64,000 nt of DNA from Micractinium sp. NFX-FRZ (taxonomy: Eukaryota; Chlorophyta; Trebouxiophyceae; Chlorellales; Chlorellaceae). The first letter of the stretch is position 1. Every line of letters begins with the position of its first letter. Below are positions 53,601 to 64,000 of this stretch, one piece after another. Location: positions 51,088-115,087 of the forward strand of contig JAPTJF010000178.1 of the NCBI GenBank assembly GCA_029339195.1. The letters are read 5' to 3'. The notes beneath the pieces were generated by a model. The model was not told where the DNA came from. It saw only the letters and a list, made by a program, of their open reading frames with translations, and did not search any database. The position numbers and the translations under genes are program-made.

Positions 53601-56600
53601 GTGGTACATCCCAAAGTGCATCAGCTTGATGGCTTGCTTGGGCAGGTCCCACAGGTGGCAGCCGCCACGGTCCTGGGGGTTGAACTGCGGGGCAGGTGAG
53701 GATGGGGTGGGAAGGCGGGTAGAGGGTGGGCACGAAGGTGGGGAAAGTGAGGGTGGCGGGGCGGGGGGTGGGGGGAGTGAGACGGTGGGGAGGCACTGTG
53801 GGTGGTGGTGGGAGGCGGGTGGCAGGGTGGGGTTTGAACTGCGGGGAAAGCGCGGATGGGGTGGGGGGCGGGTAGGGTGGGTGGGAAGGGCCCAGGGGCC
53901 CGGTGGTGTGGGCAGGGGGCCCACCTCCCATGTGGGCCGCACAGTGAGGACAGGAGGTGGCGGCCTCTCTGCTGCTGCCCCCTGCCGCTGCCCCCTGCCG
54001 CCACGGGGCACCTGCTGCCTCTGCTTCATGCAGGGGGCGCGGCACCTCCCGCGGGGTGCATGCAGAGGCGGTGCACTGCCACTCACGAAGAAGTGGTCCC
54101 TGCCGCCGGTCCGGTTCCAGTAGGGGTACTGCGTGCGAATGTGCTCAATGAGGAACGTCATGTGCTCGTTTGCATCTGCCGCCATCTCTGCTGGGGGCAG
54201 CACCAGAGGGAGGGCCTTGAATTTGCCGTGGACGCGAGCAGGCAGAAAGACCACCCAGTGTTGGTTGGCAAGAGGCTGGGTGGGTGAGTGGATGGGTGGG
54301 TGAGCAGGACCACTCAAGCAGCTGCCCGTGAGGCACGTGCACTTGCAGGCAGGCAGCCGGGCAGGCGGGGTTCAAGCATGCATTGCCTGTCTTCCTTCCG
54401 AGTTGCGCCAATCGCGGCGGCATGCCAGCTCACTTGCCAGCTGGCATGCAGGCTCACTTGAGTAACTGTATGTGAAGGCGGGTATGTAGAAGAGGCTGGC
54501 CTCTGAAGGGTCCTCGGTCCGCACGGGGCTCTGCAGGAACTGCTCCAGGAACTGCGAATGCGGGGCAGGTGGGTGGGACAGGGACAACAGAAGTGCTCGC
54601 TTGATAGTCCGGTTGATGGAATGGCCCCGGGATCTGCGGCCCTGCCCTCAGCTCTCTCCAGCGGCAGCGCCCACCAGCGTGCGCACGTGGGCAGCACACA
54701 GCATGGCAGCAGCACACCATGGTGCCGGCAGCATGGCAGCACAGCCGCAGCACAGCGCCAACACAGCGCCAGCACTCACCAGCATGTATGCTGCATACAG
54801 CCCCGTCCCGTCGTTGTCCCGCCCCTCCCCAACGGCGGACTGGTAGTGATATGACTCGTGAGAACTCAGGTCGTACCTGCGTGGGGGGACGGGGCGGGCG
54901 GCCGGGAGACGCGGGCTTTGGGGTGGGGGAGGTCCGGTGGCAGGCATCAAGGCACGGCAGCAGGTCGGTTGCAGACGGTGACATGTGCCCACAGGCGCAG
55001 GCGTGAGGCAGGATGGGCTCCAGGCATCCCTGCACGACGTGGGCGCCTGCCTCCCCTCCGCATGGGGCACAAATCAGCAGCTGCGGAAGCACAGCCCACC
55101 CCTGCTGCCCGCCCCATCCCCTACCTCCCACCCCTGCTCACATGAATATCTTGAAGCTGGCTGGGTTGGGGCGGGTCTTGCGCGCCGCCGGGGGCACCGA
55201 GGAGTTGCGGGAGCATCCGATGCTGCAGCACCGGGGCAAGGCAGGCAGTGGGGTGGGAGCTTCTATTGCAAGTAAGTCGGGAGGGTGCGGATGCCAGCCG
55301 ACAGCAAGCTGTGAGGGCAGCCAGCCGGGTGCCACAGGGCACAAAGGCTTAGAAACTCTTAACCCTAACCTTAATAGAGGCCTGGCAGCACAGTGGGGTG
55401 ACGGGCATGCAGGCATGTCGGCCGGCCGGCAGGCAACGGCAGGCAGCGACCTGCCAGCAGGCGCTCTACCCGCGCAACATCGGCCCCAGCAGCATAACAA
55501 ATAAAGGCACGTGCACTCAATGCAGGGTGGTGAGCACCTGAAGTAGGGCGGCTCGCAGTGGCAGAAGAAGTCCTGGCACTTGCCGTGACCTGCCAGGGGC
55601 GAGTGGCGAGTGGCGAGGGGGGAGGGGCGCCTCGGGGGTGTGGCGTAAGATTCATCGGAAGATTCAGCACGGATCTGGTGCACTCCGCCTCGAAGCCCAA
55701 TGTGCCCAGCCACTGCTGCTGCTGCTGCTGCTGCATGCAATGCCAGACGCAGACGCCCCCCTCCGACATTGCAGGTGCATGTCAGCCCGTGCCAGGGCCC
55801 GGGCAGCCGCTCACCGTTGCACCCGAGGTAGCACAGGCTCACCTCCACCTCGCAGCTCACCCCCTGCAGCGCAAGCAGGCACGCTGTGGTCACGGGCGCT
55901 GGCACAAGTGGCGGCACGTGCATGCACGCCGTCTGGTTGCCAGCATGCATGCGCACCACAGCCACGCGCCCTCTGCGCGCCGCCGCCTCCCTCCCAGCGG
56001 CAGCGGCAGCACGGGCAGCAGGGACAGCAGCAGCAGCGGCAGGAGCAGCAGCAGCAGCACGGGCAGCAGGGACAGCAGCAGCGGCAGCAGCAGCCCTCGC
56101 CGGGCACACACCTTGTAACCTCGCAGGCAGAGGCAGAAGGGCTGAGCCTCTGCTCCCTGTTCCCAGTAGTGTGCGCAGTAGCCGCGGTGGTGGCACGACT
56201 CGGGGCAGAGTGAGAGCGACACAGTCTCCATGTTCCCCCTCCTCATCACCTCGGCAACGGCGCTGCAGCAAGCGGGGGTGGGCGGTTGGGGGGGTGCCAA
56301 GAGTTAAAGCTTACGCACGATGTCAGCCAAAGGGAGGGGAATGCAGGGGCAGGCAGTGGCAGGAAGGGGCAGGGCAGGGAGGCAGGAGGGCGGGCGCAGC
56401 ACGGCAGGCAGCGTCAGGAAGGGGCCAGCGGCAAGCGCCACCAACGGCAGCGGCAGCAGCAGCACCAGCAGCACGCGACCAAGGTGACCGACAGCAGCAG
56501 GCGGTCATGCCATGTGCAGCACCTGTGCCTCGCCAACACGCAAGTGTTGTGCATATAGTAAAGTCCCAGTGAATGGAACCAAAACAAGCGGTGCGTGGCC

Positions 56601-58026
56601 GAAGGGTCGGACCTGGCATTTGCGGCGTCCACTTTGGGGGAGTCAGGCTTCCAGCCGCGGTAGTGAGCAATGCCCGCCTCCCCCTCCTCGGGCGTCTTTG
56701 AGCTCTGCGGGTGCGCAGCGTGCATGGCGGTGGCAGTTAGTCAACGGCGCAAGGGGAGCAGAGCACGCAGCCCGGGCACCCATCGCAACGGCAACAGGGC
56801 AGAGTCATGCATGGATAAGGCATTAGGGCAGGGGCTATTGGATCACAGGAAGGATCACGGGCCGTGGCATAAGGGCAGGCAGGGGCACACAGCCAGAAGG
56901 GGGCACGCTGCCCGCAGGCAACGCCAGCAGCAGCAGCAGCAGCAGCAACGGCAGCAGCGGCACGGCAGCGACAGCACGGCAGCGGCAGCAGGGCGTCCTG
57001 AGGAGCTTCCCGCCTCACAGCACAGCACAGGAAGTACGGCACAACACAGCACAGCACAGCACAGCACAGTGCACCGCACAGCACATCACAGCAGTGCTGC
57101 ACCCTGGGGCCCACTTGCCTGCTGCTCGGGGGCCGCCCCCTCCCGCGTGAAGCAGCCCCGGTCGGGGGGCACCATGTCCCATGCATCACACACACCCTCC
57201 CGGCAGTGGAACGCCTCGCACTGCCGCCAGCACTCGCAGTTCTTGGTCGTGGTGGCGCCACACAGCGCTGCATGCATGCAGGCAGGGAGGGAGGCTGGGT
57301 TGTAGGCTGAGAGGTATTGGTGGTGTTTGGCGGAGGGGGCCGATGGGGGTGGGTTCCCTGCCCTTGGCCAGGCCACGCCTGGCCACCCGTGGGCACGGCT
57401 GGCCAGTCAGCCAGCCCACTGCATGGCTGGCTGAGCATCCATCCCTCACGCAGCGCTGTGAAGTGTGCAGTACAGCAGTGCTGCACCAGCAGGGCGTGGT
57501 CTCTTCACAAGACGTGCCGGCGGGCAGCAGGTGCGTGTCCGGCTTGCCTGGGCTGTCGGGGGCGAGGCGGCAGGCCGACAGCGCGTCAATTTCGCACGCC
57601 TTGCCCACCCAGCCGTAGGGGCAGCTGCAACAGGCACAAAGTGTCGAGATCATTCGGGGCGAGGTCAGCAGCGACAACAGCATTGGTAGGCAGCGGCAGC
57701 AGGCAGCAGGCGGCAGGCGGCAGGCAGGCAGCAGGCGCCAGCGGCGGCGGCACGCGGCGCCAGTAGACAGGAGGCGGCCATCGTTATGTGCCTGCTTACA
57801 GGCATTCTCCATTATCTGGATTGCAGTTCCTGCGCACATTGAAGCGACAGGGGAGTGGGTGAGCGCTTTTTCACGGCGGACGGCGACTTCCGGCGCCCTC
57901 GCGAGCGTGCACTTACCCTCTGTCGGTGCATCCTGGGGCGCATTCAAACGGTTGAGCCCTGCCGCGTTGCGCAACCAGCAGCAGCGCTAACAGGAGGCCG
58001 CCGGCGGGGAGCCTCCTCGGACACAT
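50443..58026 (-). CDS. EGF-like/exostosin glycosyltransferase (GT47), copy 1
   Basis: Twenty exons in genomic order: 50443..50697, 50979..51031, 51247..51346, 51785..51845, 52230..52283, 52568..52694, 53036..53082, 53599..53684, 54087..54187, 54458..54551, 54780..54876, 55142..55222, 55538..55589, 55815..55863, 56112..56262, 56613..56704, 57119..57267, 57509..57624, 57800..57829, 57917..58026; 634 residues. Exostosin-family enzymes transfer sugars to wall or surface glycans in the secretory pathway. A signal peptide/anchor (LLLALLLVAQRGRA) leads into EGF-like Cys modules (CTDRGNCNPDNGECLCPYGW; CPESCHHRGYC; CNGHGKCQDFFCHCEPPYF). The exostosin core runs ~272-630: KIFMYDLSS, DPSEASLFYIPAF, YPYWNRTGGRDHFF, CYHPQRDVLAVPE, KLLFFAG, EAKFCFVPYGWGWGIR, ANCIPVIVQ, PYESFSIRL. 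Donors after 52230 and 57119 are GC. Confidence 0.87.
53036..53185 (-). repeat. Acceptor-region duplication in exostosin copy 1 (short)
   Basis: The exon start containing ggaccccaagacctcccgtt (minus strand, from 53082) has a decayed second copy (ggaccccaaggcctctcac) about 110 nt upstream in the intron, preceded by a similar tgcactgca string. Confidence 0.6.
53670..53885 (-). repeat. Acceptor-region duplication in exostosin copy 1 (~149-nt spacing)
   Basis: The segment spanning the acceptor of the 53599..53684 exon (plus-strand gttgaactgcgggg then ggatggggtggg and gcgggtag) is repeated from ~53826 within the upstream intron, about 55 nt long with scattered changes. Confidence 0.75.
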
Positions 58027-58627
58027 TGCCAACTCCCTTCCCTGCCTTCCATCCAGGAAGCAAACCAGGGGATTGAATCATCAACCAAAAATTCCGGGCA
58101 GGACGTCATCGGAACGGCACTTCCCAGCTGGTGATGTGGCGCCGCCTGCCGCCGCGCCGCGCCACTTGGGCCGCACCCTCTTGTTGCTGGGCACCAATGG
58201 TTTGCGCAGGCATACTTGCAGTCTAGTTGCAGGTTGAACTTCCTCACTGTGCCCGGCTGTCGTCCCTCCCGACACGTCCCCACCCCTGGCTTGCACGTGC
58301 CTGGCGCTGGCCACCCCTGTCATCTCTGCGGCGCCGCTCTGTTGCTAGCAGAGAGCAGAGTTGGCCCTACCGAGTTGATCGCATACCGCATAGTGTACCT
58401 GTGATGTGCTTTATTTGCAGCATGACATCAAGAGTGCCAAATTAAGAGAGCTCTGCCTCACTTTCACACCCACCCACGTCCTCCCAAGCCCTGCTGCCTG
58501 CCCCCATCTCTCCCCACATCTGTCATTATTTTCCCAGCTTAGCGCTCTTTTTACCTGACTAAACCAGTGAACAGGTACACAGGGGTACGCAGTCGTCGAA
58601 GACTGCACCAGATGCAAAAAAATCACG
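58027..58627. promoter_or_regulatory. Region between tandem exostosin genes
   Basis: Contains the promoter/5' UTR of copy 1 on the minus strand, and from 58455 the 3' flank of copy 2 shared with copy 1. No other feature. Confidence 0.5.
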
Positions 58628-58882
58628 TCAGTAATAAAGTGCTTTCAGGTTGAGGTGTCTTCGCCGCAGGCTGGCTATGGTGTAGTCAAAGGCCCGCCCC
58701 CCGAGGGAGGGGTACCAGTGGAAGGCGCCGCGGTACCGCACCAGCTGCTGCATCATGCCGTGGTACTGCACGTCGCTGATGCCGCGCAGTACCTCCCGCA
58801 GCCGGGGCAGGTCGGCATTGGTGAGGCGGATGGAGAAGGACTCGTAAGGCAGCAGCTCCTCGTAGGGCTGGAAGACGTGCTC
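58455..58882 (-). repeat. Duplicated exostosin 3' block, copy 2
   Basis: Partner of 50274-50697. High identity covers the 3' flank and the 3' part of the last exon but drops sharply in the adjacent intron. Confidence 0.9.
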
Positions 58883-59287
58883 CTGAAAACAGCGGGAGGG
58901 AGAGAGGCAGCCAGGCGGGCGGGTTTGGCGTAAGCAAGTCGACCCAGGGTGAGAGCCTCCGCTGCGGGCGCCCCGCAGTGCATCACATCACGCTTAGCGC
59001 GCACGGCACAGCATGCCGCACCAGCACGTCCAGCCCCCACCCTCCCCACCTGCACGATCACAGGTATGCAGTTGGCCATGACCGCCTGAGGTAGACGGAT
59101 GCCTGCAGGCGTGCCGGGCAGGGTAATCGGACTCAGCTTGAAAGCACTGTACGTGCCTTACTTAGAACAGCGACTGTGTGGGCAAGCAGAGGGGCGGAGG
59201 CAAGCATTTGTGGCCCACACCTCTGCATGCTGTGCCCCACCAGCTGCCTGTCTACTTGTACCATCATAAGCATGCAAACACCCCATG

Positions 59288-59318
<31 letters not shown>

Positions 59319-62300
59319 CCCCATGCTGCCTGCTGCCTGCCTGCCTGCGCCATGGAACTCACCCCAGCCGAAACCATAGGGGGTGAAGCAGAACTTGCTC
59401 TCGCGGTGCCCAGTTTCATAGTCTGGCCGTGCGACCGGGGCCCGCGAATCAAAGAACTGCAAGCACCATGCAGCAGCGCGATCAGTGCGGTGGCTGGCAA
59501 TCCTCCTATCACGTGCAGCACCGCAACTGGCAGCTCGAGGTGTGCGTGTGTGTAGGGCAGCCGGGAGCATGCAGAGTGCTACATGGGTCCAAAGTAGCTG
59601 CAGGCGTTGAGTATCTGCCCAGCAGGGGGGGCAGGCACACACCTCAAAGTCTGGGTCCTGCCACAACTGGGTCAAGTTCTTCATCATCTGGCGCGCATTG
59701 CCGCTGCAGCAGAATAGTCGGGCAGTGCTCAACCAGACTGAGTCCAACACACGATGCCAGTCTGGCACACAGCAGTGCAGGTGGGCCGGGGCTTTGGAGG
59801 CGGACAGCACGCTGCGTGGCGTGCTGGTGGGAGCCACAAGCCCCGCGTCCCATGACCAAGCACCCGCGGTGGCCGTCCACAGCAGCGAACAGCGCAGCAC
59901 AGCGCGCCACAACACAGCAGCAGCATGCACGCCTCCCCCCACGCACGCGCACCTCATCTCAGCAACGTCCGGATGCATGGGTATGTCTCCAGCGAAAAAT
60001 AGCATCCTGCACGGCAGCAGCAGCAGTTCAAAATGGAGGTCATTCAAAAGGCTCCCTTCAAGGCTACAGCCTCTGATGCACGCATGTGTTGAGGAAACCA
60101 CCCAGCAGGAGGCAAAGCAATGCAGCAGCAGCAGCAGCAGCCCCACGCCGCCGCCGTAAGCAGCATGGCGATGGGTAGGAACAGGGAGGGTGGGTAGCGC
60201 TACCTTCTGTCAATGGGCATCCAACAGAGTAGTGCAGCAGCAGGCGTGGGACTGTGCAAGCGTGCATGGCGAGGTTGCCAGCAGCAGTCCGCAAGTGGAA
60301 CAGACACTGTTGCTGGCCTGGCCTGGGTGCAGCTCCCGCCGGCCGCAGCATGTCGCCCTGCAAGGCCTCCCCACTCACTTCCTCTTCCTCTTCACTATGT
60401 CTTCAACGCTCTCCTTGCTGCTGGCCTCTGCCCACTGCCGGAAGCGTGGGTCATTGGGCACCGCCATAACGTCTCGCTGTGGGTGGTAGCAGGTGTACCC
60501 TTTGGCTGCAGCAGGCAGAGGCCGGCGAGTGGCAGGGGGGTACACCACTGGTCGGTGCACCGCAAGAGGCTGGTGTCGGCGTCAGGCCGGTCGGCCGGCA
60601 GAGGCAAGCACGGTCGAAGCAGTAGCTGTTGCGTGTGAGTTGTCAACAAGGGCACTCAAAGACTCCAAGGTTGAGCCAAAGGGCGGCCAGCAGGTTGGCG
60701 CAGGGGGTGCCTCGTGGGCTCCCGACGGGTGCCTGGCTGAAGACGCTGCCAACAAGCTTGAGCATCCACTGGCAGTCAGCCACCCACCCGCTCCTCCTTC
60801 GCGCACTTTCAGCATCATCGAAAGCTTGGGGTCCCTGCATGCAAGCCAGATGGGGTGCGTGGAGCTCGCCCCTCCATCCACCCGGCAAGACGCTGCCGCT
60901 GTGCAGGCAGCCCACCAGCTGGCCGCCGCCACGCCAGCAGAGCAGAGCAGGATGATGGCAGGCCCCCACGGAAATCGATCACCCAACCCATTAAATCAAT
61001 TTCATTATAAATCAGATCCACACGGCTCACTCACGGTAGGTGGTAGCCAAAGTGGACGACCTTGATGGCCTCCTTTGCCAGCCCTGTCAGCATGCATCCG
61101 CCACGGTCAGAGAGAGCAAACTGCGAGCCCGGGGGACCACGTTGGGCAGGGGGGACGGGGGCAGGTTGGGCAGTGTGAGCATGTATGCAAGGCTGGCTGC
61201 CGGTGGATGCCAGACGGGCTGGCGGGCTGGCCGGCATGACAACCATGGTCGGTTGGCTGGCTGGCTGCCAGTGCTACACGGCCAGTGCAGTTGCCTCCTG
61301 AAACCCTGGTGCTTGTTAGACCTGGCGAGCCTTGCAGGGCAGCACTCTCAGAAACCAGCAACTTGAGACAGCAGGGGCAGCAGCAGCAGCAGCAGCGGAA
61401 GCAGCAGCAGCATTGGTAGCCAGCAGCAGCAGGAGCACTGCTGAGGAGTGTGCACTGCCACTCACGAAGAAGTGGTCCCTCCCGCCGGTTCGGTTCCAGT
61501 AGGGGTAGCTGGCTTGGATGTGGCCCAGCAGCAGAGCCATGTGCTCGTTGCCGTCAAACACGGGGCCTGCACCCAGGCGGGGGCCGGAGCGAGCAATGGG
61601 ATTTGGAGGGTGCACAGCTGAGCAGAGGCCCGGCCGAAGCCTGCGTGTGCAGCGCTCTCGTGATCCCCGCCCAACTAATGCGCTGGCCCCCGCTGTGTGC
61701 AGCCTGTGCGCCCGGCCAGCATGCAGCAGGCTGCCAGGCGTGCCCGCCCGACTTCTCAGGATGTGCCTCATCCTCTTTTGGGGCTGCTCGTTATTTGGGG
61801 TCGACGCACAGCTGCACAAGCTGCACACGACCGGGCAAGGCAGCGTTCCCCGGCAGCGCCTCCCTCACCTGTGTAAGACTGCAGGAAGGCGGGTATGTAG
61901 AAGAGGTTGGCCTCTGAGGGGTCCTCTGTGCGCACCGAGCTCGCAAGCAACTGGTCCAGGAACTGCGGGGCAGGTGTGGCAGGAAAGAACAGTAGAAATG
62001 GGATGCTGGATTGACAGGCAGGTAGAAGGGAGCGCCACAGACACTGCAGGCATAGCAGGCGGGTGGGCGGGTGGGTGGCCTGGTGGGCAGGCAGGTGGGC
62101 AGGTGGGCAGACAGATGCAGGGGCAGGCAGGCAGGCAGGCGGGGGAATGTTGTTGTGTGTGGGGTGTAGGGGGATGGGGGATGGGGAGACACAGTGATTG
62201 GAGCACAGAACCGAGCTGGCCGCACATGCAGGCGACCAATCTGACGCTTGTGCCTGCCATACTTGCGTGACCGCACAAGCTGCCATGGCACGGCCCGACC

Positions 62301-63789
62301 CCCTAGGCTACTGCGGGGGCATGCAGGCAAGGCAGCGCTGCCAGCGCGCTGCCAGCACGGGCCCAAGAGGGCACCAAGCCACAGCAGGAGTACCCGTGTC
62401 ACGTCCCTGTTGCGCCCCCCTGCACTGTGAATGGCGTTGCATGCAGCTGCTGCAATGAACACAAAACTTGCGTGGTAAGAAGGGACGCACACCTGTAGCT
62501 CTGCCGTGTAAATTCCGCCAGACGCCACCTCCTCACGTGCGTGGCCTAGTTCATTGACCATGGGGTACGCAAGCTGCGCTGTGAGCTCATACCTGCAAGC
62601 ACGGGGGGTCACATGTGGACCACGAGCAGGGGCTGGCTGATTGTAAGCCTGCAAAGAGGGGCACCATGCGGCGGAACAATGCAAAGACTGGTACTAGAAC
62701 AGAGCTGTTCCGTGAGCGGACCCAGCCGGGGGCCACGTGCACTGCACGACAGATGTTTGCTGCAGCCGCCGGATGACTCTCACATGTAGATTCTGAACTT
62801 GACGGGGCTGGGGAGGGAGGTAGGCGAGAAGGAGCGAGAGCGTGCGCAGCCGAGGCTGCGGAGCGGGCCAGGCGGGGGTGCCAAGGCAGTAGTGTCAGGG
62901 CGTGGTTTGTATTGGCGTGGGGAGGGGCGGGCGCGGCCTGCCCTCCCTCGGGCTTGAACTACCAGGTAGCTACCCAATCCCACACCCCCCATTGAGGGCT
63001 GCCCGCCCACACCACCCTCGCACCCAAAGTAGGGCGGCCGGCAGTGGCAGAAGCGGTCGATGCACGTGCCGCGCCCTGCAGCGCAGCGCAGCGCAGGGGC
63101 GAGGCAAACCCGGGGCAGCGCAGCAGTCAGCTGGCAGCTAGCAGCGCGCACATCCTGTCGGCCAGCTGCACGTGTGTACAGCACCACTCAGGGTCCACAG
63201 CACAGCTCTGGCGCAGCACCAGAGCGCCCTTCCAGTACATGCACTTGTGGCATCTCCACCCCACCCCATGCATGTGCACCGACCCGAGCAATCGAGTGGG
63301 CACCAGCTGACTTCCTCCTCCCCGCAGGTCTGCCCCTGCACCAGCACAGCATGGGTCGACCAATCAAGGCTGTCGGCTGTGCACGGGAGCCATCCAGGGG
63401 GCATGCAGGGTCCGCTCTGACACGTGCTGGCCCCTCCGTCCCGCTTGAATGGAGGCCCCTTTTCAGCCTTTCCCTGAGAGGAGGTCCCTTCCCAGGAGAG
63501 GGGGGCTTGCCTGGGATGGCATCCAGGGGGCAGCATGCACAGCATGGCAGGCCAACCCTGGTCCCGGGAGGAGCAGGCAGCAAAGGCAGCAGCTGGAGTT
63601 GGCATGCCAGCTGGCGGGGTACGCACCACGAAGCCGCGGTGGCAGACGCAGTAGGGCACGGCACCCTTTGCCTTCCAGGGCAGCAAGCAGTAGCCACGCT
63701 GGTGGCACGCATCTGGGCACTTGGCCAGCGGCAGCGTCTGGACGTCAAAACCCCAGGTGCTGAAGCGCATCGCGGTGGCGATGTCTTCG
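58628..63789 (-). CDS. EGF-like/exostosin glycosyltransferase (GT47), copy 2, 5' partial
   Basis: Fifteen exons visible in genomic order: 58628..58882, 59050..59102, 59363..59456, 59643..59703, 59953..60006, 60379..60505, 60788..60834, 61035..61120, 61466..61566, 61869..61962, 62493..62592, 62784..62855, 63024..63075, 63284..63335, 63627..63789; earlier exons lie beyond the right edge. The exon pattern and phases match copy 1 one-to-one, with small in-frame length differences in five exons. Landmarks: CPDACHQRGYCLLPW, CSGRGTCIDRFCHCRPPYF (EGF-like), FRIYMYELTAQLAYP, DPSEANLFYIPAF, YPYWNRTGGRDHFF, CYHPQRDVMAVPN, MLFFAG, SKFCFTPYGFGWGIR, ANCIPVIVQ. Outside the last exon the paralogs are clearly diverged. 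Its donor at 59952 is GT where copy 1 has GC. Confidence 0.87.
59282..59346 (+). repeat. Intronic (CCTG)n microsatellite
   Basis: Runs of cctgcctgcctg with one interruption, inside an intron of exostosin copy 2. Confidence 0.8.
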
Positions 63790-63921
63790 CTGCAGCGTGG
63801 GAGGGGGGAGGCAGGACACGGGTCAGGCTCTGCGAACACACATGCATGACAGCACCAGCTGCCGACCATGTGGACTACATGGCTGCTCTGCAGCTGTGCA
63901 TCCATTCGCCCTCATTACAAG

Positions 63922-63923
<2 letters not shown>

Positions 63924-64000
<77 letters not shown>
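63924..64000. repeat. (CA)n dinucleotide microsatellite at the window edge
   Basis: About 38 uninterrupted CA units reaching the last base. It lies in an intron of exostosin copy 2 if the gene continues as its paralog does. Confidence 0.95.

Noticed and set aside
55358..55378. ttaaccctaaccttaa, telomere-like motif
   Set aside because: Single imperfect occurrence in an intron; no array.

Overview
The window is nuclear DNA of a GC-rich green alga, most likely of the Chlorella/Micractinium type (Trebouxiophyceae). The evidence is intron-dense genes with short coding exons, introns of roughly 80-700 nt, strong C/G third-position bias, abundant CAG/CTG and GCN trinucleotide runs, TGTAA near-upstream poly(A) motifs, and plant-lineage families (SPX, multi-ACT ACR protein, double-AP2 factor). 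The species cannot be named from sequence alone. No tRNA, rRNA, CRISPR array or intact transposon was found.

Thirteen protein genes were assembled exon by exon. All complete models close in frame, about 114 introns in total. From left to right: the 3' part of a HAD-family phosphatase-like gene (+); a BSD-domain protein (-) sharing a ~250-bp divergent promoter with a TRM82/WDR4-like WD40 protein (+); an SPX phosphate-sensor-type protein (+); an F-box/leucine-rich-repeat protein (-) divergent from an armadillo-repeat/MYND zinc-finger protein (+); a secreted C69-type dipeptidase (-); a 12-exon unknown protein (+); a four-ACT-domain ACR-like protein (+); a membrane-anchored kelch protein (+); a double-AP2 transcription factor (+); and two tandem EGF/exostosin (GT47) glycosyltransferase genes (-). 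The second exostosin gene runs off the right edge, where the window ends in a (CA)n tract.

The genes do not form one pathway. They cover nutrient and amino-acid sensing (SPX, ACR), tRNA modification (TRM82), transcription (AP2), protein turnover (F-box, C69) and secretory glycosylation (exostosins). Intergenic stretches downstream of the + genes are long (0.9-2 kb) and strongly pyrimidine-rich, fitting long 3' UTRs.

The most unusual signal is at intron level. Many introns carry tandem duplications that copy the adjacent exon end together with its splice site. Seven of about 114 introns use GC-AG borders. Together these suggest that introns here are being created or remodelled by local tandem duplication.
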